Positions 34,386 to 47,038 of a stretch of DNA of 64,000 nt are shown piece by piece. The stretch is from contig MU004241.1 of assembly GCA_010405405.1 (NCBI GenBank), forward strand, positions 496,001-560,000. The letters run 5' to 3'. The number at the start of each line of letters is the position of its first letter. The first letter of the stretch is position 1. The notes beneath the pieces were generated by a model. The model did not search any database. It was not told where the DNA came from and saw only the letters and a program-made list of their open reading frames with translations. The position numbers and the translations under genes are program-made. Source of the stretch: Microthyrium microscopicum. Taxonomy: Eukaryota; Ascomycota; Dothideomycetes; Microthyriales; Microthyriaceae.

Positions 34386-37338
34386 GGTGAACAGCGCTCG
34401 TCGTAGAAGGCATGACATGAAGCTCTGCTCAGACAAGTAGAGGACTATAACAAATGAAATTCCAATCAATGCCGCCAGGGCAGGCGTGGCTCGCCATTGG
34501 CGGGTGCTCCTGGGAGCAAGCACATGTGGATGGCCATTCTTGTATCCCATGAATGCCAGTCAGGAAAGTGCAGTACTAACATATACACACTGCTGTGATA
34601 TGCTAGAGTAAGTACTCTGTACAAGACCATTCAATACGTGAACTTAGCTCGCGAAGCTACAAGGAAGTTGGAGCAAGTTGCATGAAGACCAGCCCTTATC
34701 GGGAAAGTACATGCGAAGCTCGTGTCAACCGCGTGCTCCAAAGATCTGATGTGCCTGCCATTTCTTCTGTCCTCACCCCTCAAGTCTCCTTACGTGTTTA
34801 CATGTCCTTTTCTTACAATTGCAAATTGTATCATGCATGTATAGTCGAGATCTCAAGAAGGAACAGAAGCAAAGAGCTTGCTTGAATGAGCGAGGTACAC
34901 CTGCAAGCGCCATCAACATCGAACCTACCCGAAAGCATTGCACCCTCTTGATTGGGCTTTAACCTTGGCCCCCAAAGTCAAAATCGACGACCTTCAACGT
35001 GGGCTTGATCCTCATACTCAATTATCAGGACGAACAAATGACCAATGTCATGCTTCGGGGTCCGCCGCGGACCTGGTATGCCTCTCACCGTGTTCAGTCT
35101 GACAACCCTATTCTGTCCATCTATGATGTAGGGTTTCAAGATTTCAATATTCTCACTTTACTGATCACCTTATATGCTGTGGTCAATGCCATCGACAGGC
35201 TCTGCGGAGACTGTACCCTGTACGAACGTTGATAGACTCCTGAGGCTAAGTTCCGTCGCTAAAATTAGACTGACACGATGAGTTTATATGAACTCTGTCG
35301 CACCCAGATAACAGGTCCTATGTGGCACATCAATCAAATCTTCCAGAATAATCTTACAGTTCTCGAACGATGGCACAGTTGTGATATTGAGCTAATTGAC
35401 TTTCCCTGCTACCATCAGTTAAGTCATTCGTCTGTTGTTAAGTCCCCCATGTTCACAGGGCATGCTTGACATCTGAAGGACCAACTCTCATCCCCACCCG
35501 GCATCAGGTGCTTCTTCCCTATGGATTGCGATACCCAAGGGTGTTGAGTGAGAGAATAGGTTTATTCCCAAATCAAATCGTTATATGCGCAGTTGAAATC
35601 GAACTCTGCGCTGTATACCTTCTCACTAGAATGCTAGTGTCCACGGAGTAATATGTAAAGACTCCAACTAACCAAATTGCAGTTTTTTTGCATCAGATCC
35701 TACTCTTATCATGGGCCATAGTGCATTTCAATAATGAGCTGACAAATCCTAGAAATGAGGGTGATTGATTTGCGACTTGCTGATTCGTGAAGGAAGGAAT
35801 GCACCCTTTTCTTAAAATGATGCAAGGTCTACAGCCATTGTGGGGATATCAAACATTCTCAACGCTTGCTCAAAGATACCATGTCTTGAAATGAACGAAG
35901 GAATGACTCGATGACTCGGAATAGACATTTCATGTCAAGGATCAGAGGGCATTATTTTTTGTGAAGAGGAACAAAGTGTACAATGACGAATGCTACTGCT
36001 GGGACCACCATTTGACCCGGTTGGGAATTATGAGAGAAATCTAGCGAGTTAAATCGAGTTTAGGAAGACTTGATTGGTTTTTAACCATAGTGTATACTGC
36101 GTTTATAGTAGACTATATTGCTAAACTCCTATTTTAAGCTCATGAAGTGTGCTAGGTAAACACACCATTCCTATAACGCGGAGACATGTCCTTAAACATG
36201 CAAATGCCCAAAATCACATTAGCATACTAGCAGTTTAGGTTGAGCGCATTGTGTTGTCGAACCTGGACCGGACCGTGGTGATAGCAGCCCGATGGTCGAG
36301 TGCTCTATCTCTTGCCAACAGATCTGATGCATCGATATGATCTAGTGATTTGTATTCTGCCACTGACTGTTACTCTTGATTGATTGACCAGGCAAGCACT
36401 TGAGCCAAGTTCCAAGGTTGATAACGAGATTTCCAGAGGTCATATCCGACCTGCTTGGAACTTGAACCGCGAACCATCAGCCTTGTCACAATCCACGTCT
36501 TTTTTTCTCTCTTCCTTGAGTATCCGTAGTGTTACTTGCTGGGTACTTTCTTTTCCAGGAGCCGGTCACCACTGCGCCAGTACGGAGTAAAGATGCTAGA
36601 GCTCTCCTAAGGCGTTGTCAACATTTTTTCTCTCGCGTCCACAAGCCTCCTTTGTCGGCGCCAAACCATTTTCGACCCACCAACAGCACCCACACAAGGT
36701 GGAGACGTTTAGATCCCAAAAGTTCTCGCGTCGCCCCGCGTTCTGGCAGACTGGCAGCGTGTTTTACGAATCATCAGGCAGCGCCTGAACGTCTTCGCAG
36801 CGCCGCTGAGCGCCATCGCAACGCCAGATCCAAAAGGTACGGCCTTGCCTCGGGTCTCTGTCACTGTAATTCGTCCCCTTCCTATTGACCTTGACAAAGA
36901 CTTGACAATTTCCTGTGCCAATTCTTGAAAAGATACCAAGATTGAAAAGGCCAAGATTGAGAGAAGGCGTCGCCGTATCCGGACTTTAGAGCTGTTCCCG
37001 AAAGAGTAATTCCGCGCTCCTTATCCGTATTGGAAATCGCCGACAGTTTTGTTGTTCATTGTTCAAGGCAAACCTGGTCCATTTCTGGCTGCAGCTGTAC
37101 ATCTTTCTGTGTCCACCTGAGCACATTTGGAGTCTTGCGCAACTTGATCCGCCTTCCAACTTCCGTGACCCCACCCGATCCTACGACATACTTCCTCAAA
37201 CACCGCACGACATACTAGGACCGCCCCTTTGGATCCTAGGATACAATCAGCTGCTGTGCGAACTACCTGGCTGTCGCTGTTTTGCTCACTGGATCCACAC
37301 TGACTTCAGGGCGACTGGCAGAGTTGACACCCGGAACC
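34386..37338. other. Long intergenic region upstream of a transcription factor
   Basis: Nearly 3 kb with no supported gene. 35640-36300 is AT-rich and stop-riddled. 36540-37330 is richer in C and CT runs and is probably the promoter and long 5' leader of the regulator at 37339. TACGGAGTA occurs at 36581-36589. Confidence 0.5.
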
Positions 37339-40300
37339 ATGGGGCCAGGAGTGGAGGATAGCACAGAAGCGGATGTGGGGGGTACAATAATCAACAAAGA
37401 GCAATTAGATGTCAAGATGCCAGCAAATGACCAACATACAGCACAAGACAGCGCCGATGCATCACCGCATGGATCTCCGTTGTTGTCGCCTACCGATGGA
37501 GACAACGAGGATGACTCCTCAAGGCCAATCGCGCCACTACAAAAACGACGTCGAGTTACGCGCGCTTGCGATGAATGCAGAAGGAAAAAGATCAAATGCG
37601 ATGGAAAACAACCTTGTACTCATTGTACAGTTTACAGCTATGGTAAGTCAGCCCTATCGTCTGGCGACAGCGAAGCTAGAGAAAATCATGACGCCGTCAG
37701 CAAATAGTCTGACTGTGTATAGAATGTACCTATGATCAACCCTCGAATCGACGTCGAAACGCGCCTCCCCAGTATGTCGAGAACCTTGAGAACCAGCTCA
37801 AGCGAGCCAATGCGATACTGCGCCTTATAGTTCCCAATGCAGACTTGAATGACCCTGACCTGGAAAATAAGCTTCGCCAGATTACCTTTTCACCCTCACC
37901 CATGCAAGCGACTCCATCGACAGTCAATGGCACACTTCCAGAAGAACCGGAGAGCACACAAGATGACAAACTTGAATCCATGGTTCAAGCAACTGGGCAA
38001 TTGGATCTGGACGAACAAGGCAACTTCGAATATCATGGCCATTCATCTGGTCTTCATTTTGTTAGGAGAATGCGCGAATCTCTTGGGGACGTGATGGGAC
38101 CTGAGCCAAGAAGTACTCCATTCATCAAATCTCGTCCCATGTCACAGGTATTTGACTCGCCTCGCTCAACAAGCGCATCTCCAAGAGATTCACAAGGAAA
38201 CTCGGATCTTCCACCCCTGGAAATGGCTCGAGAGATGTGCGATACAACTATCAATGACGCCGGCGCACTTCTTCGCTTTGTACACTATCCTAGTTTTGTG
38301 AAGCGTATGGAACGCCTCTATGAGACACCTCCAGAGCAATATGGTAACGATGAAAACTCATTTTTACCCTTGTTCTATGCAGTATTATCTGTTGCGACGC
38401 TATTTGCCAAAGATGATGGTAGCGGGCTTGAGCAGACTGGGTATGAAAATGCTATCGCAGAAGGGTATGAATTCCAAAACAAACGCAATAGTCGAAAACA
38501 ACTAACAAGTTTTAGCTTTGTGTATTTTAAACAATCTCGGCAGCTCATGGATATTGCTGATTGTCGCGATCTCACTCAACTACAGGCTGTTGTGTTTATG
38601 ATTTTATTCCTTCAATCATCTGCAAAACTCTCCGTTTGCTATGCATATATTGGAGTAGCTCTGCGATCGGCACTTCGAATGGGTCTACACAGGTCTTTCA
38701 CCGATAACTTTAATCCTATCGAATCAGAGACGAGGAAGAGATTGTTTTGGGTCATTCGCAAAATGGACACCTATGTTGGTGCGCTTCTGGGACTTCCACA
38801 CTCCTTGAACGACGACGAGATCGATCAGGATTATCCGCTCGAGGTTGATGATGAATACATCACCGAAACCAGAATTCTACCTATGCCTGAGGGTAGCATT
38901 TCCCTTCTGACCGCTTCTAATCATCACACAAAACTCGTCCAAATACTCGCAAAGGTTGTCAAGGTCATTTACCCTTCTCATGCATCAATCAAGCGCCATA
39001 TGCTTGGAAAGAATCTCAATACATATAGTGTTAGCTATGCCAAAATTGTCGAGATAGAACAAGATCTCCAGAATTGGCAAGATTCATTACCTCTAGCACT
39101 GCGACCAGGTGGAGAGGCAACAAGGGTAATGCAAAGGTACGTTAGGATTTCTAGAATCAAGTATGCAAGACTGACTGCTGCCTTAGGTGTCAGCACTTGT
39201 TGCGAATGGCATATGCTCACGCTCAGATGATGCTTTATCGGCCATTCCTTCACTACGTATCTCAGACAAGAGACTCGAAAAACGTGGACAAAAGGTCATA
39301 CGCTTGTGCGGCAGCTTGTGTAAGCGTGTCAAGAAATATTGTCAACATTGCAGTGGAGATGCAGAAAAGAGGTCTCCTTGGAGGCGCATATTGGTTTACC
39401 ATGTACACTACATTCTTTGCAATTCTCTCGTTGGTTTTTTACGCCCTGGAAAATCCCGAGGACAACTCCAGCCAAGATGTTCTCAAAGTCGCTAGAGAAG
39501 CCAAGGAGACCTTGGAGTCGCTCGCAAGGAGGAGCATGGCAGCTGATAGATGCGCTGCCACACTCAAAGTATAACTTCCCATTTACTTGACCCTGATAAG
39601 TACTGACTTTGAAAGGCTCTATTCCAACAACTACCCGACCACAAATTCAAGCGAACGCCTTCTGTTCGAAATACACATAAACGACGATCTTCTCCATCGC
39701 CATCACGAGAGCTGAAGCAAGAATCGCAAACTCATACACCAAACCTCTCTTCCGTTCCAAATCCCATGCAACCACAAAATTTCGACCTCGCCGACCTCCA
39801 GTACGCCAATGCCCACGGCTTCTACGAACCTATGGCCACATTCTCTCCCAGCAGCCAAGGTCCTAACACCTTCACCAACTCCCCTACAGTTCCCGAAAAC
39901 TACCAACCTGGCCTCGCCGACTTATCCGCAATGATGTTCCCCAATCCCGACCCCTTTGCTTATCCCACAAACCAACCAGCTGGCAGTGATGCCTCTTTCC
40001 CCGCCTACAAAGCACTCGACAGCTCCTCTTACGTTCCTTACTCACCCTCCACAGCACCGAATATGCGCCTGCACAATCTAGCTGGACCTCACCTCAATGG
40101 CTCTTCTTCCAATTCTTTCGTTCCACCTTCTTCTACCTTCATGATGCACTCTGGCGGTCCAGACTCTCGCTCCATGGATAACGAGGGCGACGTTGCCCTT
40201 CTGGGTCCTATGCCCATGTATCTCATGCAAGGTGATAGCTACATCAACGGGACCAATACCGCGCGACCAACCACAACCACCACAAACGGTACGCCCATCA

Positions 40301-40665
40301 CAACGACTGCGCAACCTGTCAACGGCTCGGGAGCAACGGTCATACCTATAACGACAGGAGGCGCACAGCATGAGGCACATGTCGCCATGCGCAACAAGTA
40401 TTTTCCCACTGGCGCACCCGGTCCAATGGACCTAGACGCGCTTCTTGGTAATGAGGAGTGGGCTGGGCTGCCAGCAGACCGAGCGCCGATGTATGTGAGC
40501 CCTGCAGTAGGTGCGCCCGAGGGAGCGTTTCGGCGGAAACAAATACTACATGCACAGAATGGATCACCAAGTGCATTACCAGTTGGTCAGAACGGCCAAG
40601 GAATGGGCTTGCAATATGATGACCTGACGCCTGGTATGCTAGGCTGGGGATTGGAAGGCTTCTAA
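37339..40665 (+). CDS. Large Zn2Cys6 transcription factor with fungal_trans domain
   Basis: Four exons, 37339-37642, 37723-39136, 39187-39568 and 39616-40665, give 1049 residues. The binuclear zinc cluster [20 protein letters not shown] sits at residues about 78-97 with the sixth Cys after the first intron ([15 protein letters not shown]). A leucine-containing linker follows ([20 protein letters not shown]). The middle homology region has [19 protein letters not shown] and [20 protein letters not shown]. The C-terminal 350 residues are Pro/Ser/Thr/Asn-rich, with [13 protein letters not shown], a likely activation domain. The [17 protein letters not shown] cluster resembles the Hal9/Tbs1 group; that sub-family call is weak. 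The third donor (GTATAA) is poor, but joining it keeps the frame and avoids an early stop. The frame extends upstream of 37339 to 37282. Confidence 0.85.
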
Positions 40666-40841
40666 AAGCAAAGATTGGTAATCACTTGAAGGGAGTTCAA
40701 TTGCATTTGTAGGCATTGGGGAGGTCTTTTATGTTTTGATAGAACTTATGATGATGATGCATTATGGGCGTAGATTGATTGCATTGAATTGAAACAGAAT
40801 AATACTTGAACTCAGTTCTAGTAGCTACAGCAATGAACTAG

Positions 40842-41272
40842 CTACTGCCAACAATTGCTCGATGGTAATGGTTTGTTCCACACCTCTTGCTCAAGCATTC
40901 TCATTAAAGCTCTCAACGCTTCCTTATGTAACGCCTCGTCGTATGCCTCATTGCAGCCTTCACCCACACGCTCGTCAGTTTTCCACAACCGCGTCACGCT
41001 CAGTTTGCCTTGCTCATTTGTGTATTTCCATAGAAGAATAGCGACGAGGGTAGGCTTTTTGTAATTCTTTTCCGACGGCTTTCGTGCAAAGACGACATCA
41101 AGTTGGTACTCAGGGTAGCCCGTCAAGAACGATGCGGTATCTTGAATTTGTTAGCGTAGATATTGCAGGTGAAAGATACGTACTAATAATGCTTTTGATG
41201 TCACTGAACGTGTTTCTGACTGGATTTACTTGTTCGGTCTTCTTGTCGGCCTTTGGGAAGCCCGGAAGGTCT
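40842..41272 (-). CDS. Hypothetical protein, 5' end unresolved
   Basis: Two joined segments, 41272-41184 and 41140-40842, read in frame across a 43-nt intron (GTACGT...CAAG with CTAAC). The product reads DLPGFPKADKKTEQVNP, then FLTGYPEYQLDVVFARKPS, LVAILLWKYTNEQGKLSV and EALRALMRMLEQEVWN. It is hydrophilic and mixed alpha/beta, with no signal peptide. I recognise no family and find no convincing start codon; an upstream exon may end at a GTATGT near 41349. It could be a small real gene or the 3' remnant of a larger one. Confidence 0.4.
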
Positions 41273-41784
41273 CTAGCTCACTTTAGGATAACAGCAGAGT
41301 CGATTTCTTGTCAAGATGAAGATTATTATGGCTGTATTCGAACATACGTGGTCCACGTCGCCCAATGCTGCGCAACCTTACTATGCGCTTAAGCCTGGCC
41401 ACCCGAATGAGGCTGTAACGGCGTACAATGTTTTACAGCCATAGGTACTTTTCAGCCATTATGACCGAGCAGCTGAAGATATGGAAGACGGAACGTACGA
41501 TGATCTGGGCTGAGTGACTGCAGTCAGTGATCGCCAACCGCCAACCTATGCCTATCACCGAGCCACCCATACTTGTTGCGGTACTCACGGTATAAAGGAC
41601 CGCGAAGTTCTACGAAATAGCATCAGCTACTAATCGCTCTAGAGGGCGCAATAATGGAGGATGAGATTTCAGAGGATCCAACTAGGTTAAGCTATACAAT
41701 TGTCCATCGACAATAATATGACACCAGGAATATTCACAAGCCTCCGCCAAATCGCATGGAGGGTATATCCTCACGCAGTCGCCA

Positions 41785-44448
41785 CTATGGACAGGCGCGA
41801 TCAAGAGCCAATATCGCAAAATGCCCACCGACCACTGGCCGCGCCATGAAATATGGACCCGGGAACCCACCAGTCCCCTCCGTCTCGTACAAGTCTGTCA
41901 ACGGACGATCTGTATCCGTCTCGTTGATCCAGCGTGCTACGCGATCAACAATCAGCTTGCGCACGCGCGGCTCTGACACGGCCGCGGCCTCAAATTCCCA
42001 GTCTGATTTGGTGTACAGGTGGCGCGAGTCGAGAGGTAGACCGTAGCGCTGCATGACGAGAGCGTACCAGTCGGATTGGTTCTTGTATACGCCATGTGGA
42101 ATGAAATTCTTGCGCGAATACGACGCAGCTTTGGCGGAGCGTGGCGAGTGGGGGGTGTTTGGCGGCGTTTTGAGAAGCTGTTGGTCAGTGGGTGGTTGGT
42201 AGAAGTCGGAGTCGGAGAGCACATCTGGCGTGTTGGGTTTGAGGTCAAAGAAGTAGTGTACATCTGTTATTTGCGGGTGGAAGCAGAGAAGTGCGTCGGC
42301 GTAGAGGCTGTATAGAGTGGTCCAGCTGCCGTACCAGTTGTATGCGAGTTTGGCATGGCTGCCGTCGCGGGACATGGCAAAGTCTTGCCATTTCTTGATA
42401 TAGCTTTCCGCAATGGACTGGGGGAATTGTTAGCACAATATCTTTGAGAAGACTGCAGAATGGTTTACCTTATATTCGTCTGCGTCCTTCTTGTGGCCTA
42501 GATAACCTGCTATTTCACTCATTGCATTGATTCCAACAATGCCTTTGAGAGCAAGGTTTGTCTGTAGAGCCAACCATCCTGCAAAGTCGTCTGTGGACAG
42601 CTGATTGTGTGGTTCGAGACTGAACTCCACAAGATAGCCTGTCCATTGCTTCAAGAGTCCATAGGATCTATCCAGCCATTGTAGAGCTTGCGAGCTTCCC
42701 TTGTGCGAGCCGCCCCAGCCAGCGTCTATATAATCAACGTTGGATAATGACAATGGAAATACGCTATTCTCGTCAATGTAATCTTTGCTGTGCTTGTCAA
42801 TGTAATCTTGGCCTCCCGCGCGGAACGCCTCGTATCCGTCAAGATCATTATTTTGCAGTGAATTAGCCAGCGCCAGGGCCATTATCAGCATGTTGCCACA
42901 CTCTTCCACGGGCATGTACTCATCATTGCCGTCCGCATGGCCAGTTTGATTGGGGAAATGAGTCCCCATGTCGTGCATAGAGTATTTGTTCGGATATTGG
43001 CCGCTCAGTTGATGCTCTAACAAAGGCTCCAGAAGATAGGCAAGCCATCGAGGGTTGGTATAAAGAAAGAATGGCATTGAAGGGAAAATGACATCGACGG
43101 TTTGAGAGTTACCATTCGAACTGATTTCTTTCAGGAAAAGAATGGGGTTGTCTGGAGTTCCAGCAAAGCTAGTGGCTCCCATTACTTGTCGTGCTGACAG
43201 AGCAACGATATCTCCATAATCTGTATTTAATGGTCCAGACACTTTAGCGTGGAGAGCTAAATAATAATCGTAATCTGCGGCCAATTTTGAAGCCTTTTGG
43301 AAGTCATTGTAGTGGAAGTTGATCATTTCAGGATCGCTGAAGAACCAAGACATCCATAGCGGTCGCATCAAAGTAAGACCTCTTGCCGATGCGTACTGAA
43401 CTACAGGGTCCTGAACATGAGCAAGAGTAAATAGGGCTGTATTGTTCTTCGAGCTCGAATGGGTGCTGTTGGAGAGCTTAAATGTCTTTGAAAAAGCGAA
43501 GACGGGCTCTTCTTCCATAATACCGCGAAAGTCCTCATCGACCTGATTCTTCAGCGTACCTTGAGTTGCGAATGCTTGTCTTAAAATCGCCGAGGTACCG
43601 CTCTCATGGTCAGAATCCTGAGTGTGTTAGTCTCGACTTGCGAATTAAAAGGATGCCACTTACCGCTGGTCCAGAAAAGTACAATGTTCCCCACTCAGCG
43701 CGGTCAGCCGTTTCACTGAAAACAGCCTCCTGTTGCTTCTTTACTTTCCACGTCTTGAGGCCTTCTGCAGTACCGTCACCGTGAATGTATTCCCACTCAA
43801 TTTGTGCATTACGGTCTCCACTGACCCATTGTCCATTCACATCAACATAAATGCTGACATCAAATGAACCCTCAGCCAAAACTGACATATAACACGCAGG
43901 CAATGCTTGTCTTAAGGTTGATGAAGGAGTAATAGGACATAAAAATGAAAGTGTGATTTCGACTGGGGACTTTTTCGATGCGGCGCTCAGCGGAGGAGGG
44001 ATATGATAGGTGAGGTTGGTCGTTGACGCATCGTAGCTGGAGCCCATGTACTCAGGGAAGGAAATGTTATATCTTCACATTGATCAGTTCTTCGTTCAAC
44101 CTCAAAATGACAACGCATGATCACATACGATACACCCTTGTTCTTCAATGAATCCTGCGGTCTCCCAAGAAGTGGGTACACCGTGCCATTCGAGTCCGAT
44201 GCCAGCACGCCGAATCCAATCTACAAATCTCAATTAGCTTTATCTCCATTGAACCAGATTCGCACACTAACGTATTCACCGGTGTAAAACATGGGCCACT
44301 TCTCCCATGGCGCATGCCGCGCGCTCGGTAGCCACGCATTGAGGTATGGGTTTCGGACGAACAGAGGTAGGACTGGAGGCGTGAGGACTGAAGCGCACGC
44401 AACGGAGCAAAGAATGCCCAGCAGCAGGCTCATCAAGGTCGGTTTCAT
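41785..44448 (-). CDS. gtaA: Secreted GtaA-type glutaminase
   Basis: Five exons, 44448-44272, 44220-44129, 44072-43664, 43617-42469 and 42417-41785, give 819 residues. Family members hydrolyse glutamine to glutamate outside the cell (Aspergillus GtaA). The signal peptide is MKPTLMSLLLGILCSVACAS. The N-terminal PVLPLFVRNPYLNAWLPS and PWEKWPMFYTGE stretch is the family opening. The middle contains ADYDYYLALHAKVSG and MHDMGTHFPNQTGHADGNDE, and the C-terminal six-hairpin-like part has EECGNMLIMALALA, YNWYGSWTTLYSLYAD, SDWYALVMQRYGLPLDSRH and GGFPGPYFMARPVVGGHFA. All joins keep the frame; the second donor is GTATGT. Confidence 0.9.
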
Positions 44449-45144
44449 GGCTGCGAGTCGCACAAACCGGCAATGGAAAAACTGTTGGCAAGTAGAGGGG
44501 CGGAAGACGTGACTTCGAAGCTAGCAATGCGAGAGGTGGGAAGGATATTGAAGACGCCAAACGAAATGAGTGAGCTGGAGAGAATGAAGAGAGAGACTGC
44601 CAGCGGCGTGAGTAGTAGAGTATGGTGTTTAGTCGGTCTGTTACGCAGCAAGTGCGACACATGATGCATTAGATCCCATGCATGCGACTCGCGAGGGCCC
44701 ATGTCGGCGGCGTTGTGCCGCGTTTGTGGGGTAGGTAGCGCCCATCTCCACGAGGCCCAACTTCCAACGTTGAATTGAAGCGACAACCTCAATTTCAATA
44801 TATTGACTTTACAAATCGGAGATGAGAAATCGATCATGTAGCTAGATGGAAATGGCTATTTTTCTCCCAAGTCTGCAATACCGTTGGTGGTTATGCATAC
44901 CGTATTCTTGGAGAGATTTCACGAAAACTTCACTGTGAACTGCGAATGAGGAGAGAACAAATTGTAACATCAACACCTTTTTCCATTAGGGAGTCTATGA
45001 GCCTATGAACGGAATCAACCCAGTAAAGCCTCGATTCCAAGCCAAAGAAACCCGAACAAACCTCATCATACAATTCTCATGAAAGGCGCAACCCCGACAA
45101 CAATAATGCGCAAAGACAACATCAACAAGTGTACTATGAAGTGT

Positions 45145-47038
45145 CTATTTCTTGCCAGCCTTTTGGGCAGCCTTGGTGACCTTGCCAGCCTTGTCTTGCT
45201 TCTCGACGGACTTGATGACACCGACAGCAACGGTTTGACGCATGTCACGGACGGCGAAACGTCCTAGAGGTGGGTAGGCGGTGAAAGCTTCAACGCACAT
45301 GGGCTTGGATGGAACCATCTTGACGATGGCGGCATCACCAGACTTGATGAACTTGGGAGAATCTTCGACGGACTTTCCAGTACGACGATCGATCTTCTCA
45401 AGAAGCTCAGCGAACTTGCAAGCAATGTGGGCGGTATGGCAATCGAGAACTGGAGCGTAACCGGCACCAACCTGACCAGGATGGTTGAGAACGATGACCT
45501 GAGCATTGAAGGACTCGGCGCCCTTTGGAGGATCGTTCTTGGAGTCACCAGCAACGTTGCCACGACGAATCTCCTTGACGGAAACGTTCTTGACATTGAA
45601 GCCGACGTTGTCACCTGGGAGACCCTCAACAAGCTGTTCGTGATGCATCTCAACGGACTTGACTTCAGTGGTGACGCCAGCTGGGGCGAAGGTAACGATC
45701 ATGCCGGCTAGAGATTGTTAGAAAATGGTTCCAAAGTATGGTTAGAATGACTCACCCTTGATGACACCGGTTTCGACACGACCGACTGGCACCGTGCCAA
45801 TACCACCGATCTTGTAGACATCCTGAAGAGGAAGACGGAGTGGCTTGTCGGTAGGACGGGAAGGTGGCTCAATGGCATCGATGGCCTCGAGAAGGGTCTT
45901 GCCGGAGGCCTTGACCTTGATTTCCTTCTCCCAACCCTTGTACCATGGGCAGTTGGGGGAGACGTCAATCATGTTGTCACCGTTGAAACCAGAGATTGGC
46001 ACGAAAGCAACATGCTTGGGGTTGTATCCGACCTTCTTGATGAAGGAGGAGGTCTCCTTGATAATTTCGTTGAAACGATCCTCGGACCATTTGGTGGTGT
46101 CCATCTTGTTGATGGCGACGATGAGCTGCTTGACTCCGAGAGTGTAGGCAAGAAGAGCGTGCTCACGAGTCTGGCCATCCTTGGAGATACCAGCTTCGAA
46201 CTCACCAGTACCAGCGGCAATGATGAGAATGGCGCAATCAGCCTGGGAGGTTCCAGTAATCATGTTCTTGATGAAATCACGATGACCAGGAGCGTCGATG
46301 ACGGTGACATAGTATCTGAGACAGTTAGCATAGCTCAATCATCGCCGTCCCCCCAATACATGCCTGGGGGTCTCGAATTTCCAGAGAGCAATGTCGATAG
46401 TGATACCACGCTCGCGTTCGGCCTTTAGTTTGTCGAGCACCCTTGGAGGTTATTAGTGAAGACTCAAAATGAGAGTGGCGCGGAAAACTCACCATGCGTA
46501 TTTGAAGGAGCCTTTTCCGAGCTCAGCAGCTTCCTATTGAAAGTTAGTAAATGAAAAGAGAATATATCAGACCAATGGTGATGATGATGTTGGTGGTGAG
46601 CTGTGTGGCGCTGCCGTACTGCAATGGCTTGCGAGGCTTGCAGAATTTCTTGCAGTGGTGGGGCAACGCCACCAACACGCGGGGAAAAATGTGCGAAAAT
46701 TCAACACAGTTCTCTATCAGGCGAACGACAGCAGATATCAGCACGAAGTGAGCAACTTTCCTTTTCAAATTTCTCGTGAGGGTTGTTAGCAATGAGCATC
46801 ATGAAGAGGAGGACAATAGCTACCGATAGTACGCTTGTCGATACCACCGCATTTGTAGATGAGATGACCGGTGGTGGTGGATTTGCCGGAGTCGACGTGG
46901 CCGATAACGACGACGTTGATGTGAAGCTTTTCTTTACTGTGAGCGATAGCAGTTAGCCAAAGAGTTCTGATGAGAGTGGTGCCGCGGTGCGCAAAAAGTG
47001 CGTTGGGCAGCAGGCTCGTAGAGTCAGACTCACCCCAT
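45145..47038 (-). CDS. TEF1: Translation elongation factor 1-alpha
   Basis: Exons 47038-47034, 46936-46824, 46774-46761, 46533-46493, 46441-46364, 46315-45756 and 45707-45145 give 457 residues. The GTPase delivers aminoacyl-tRNA to the ribosome. Motifs are [48 protein letters not shown] and NKMDTTKW, then domains 2-3 ending [14 protein letters not shown]. The first coding exon is only ATGGG, as in other fungi. Three splice features are odd. The tiny exon encoding EKFEK lacks an AG acceptor on its left (CTAACAACCCTCACG|AG) and has GAAAGT in place of a GT donor on its right. The intron before [11 protein letters not shown] has a GC donor (AG|GCATGT). Every GT-AG alternative I tried around EKFEK breaks the frame or loses invariant residues. 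Confidence 0.93.

Noticed and set aside
46012-46428. 138-codon plus-strand frame
   Set aside because: Antisense shadow of TEF1, a gene with strong codon bias.
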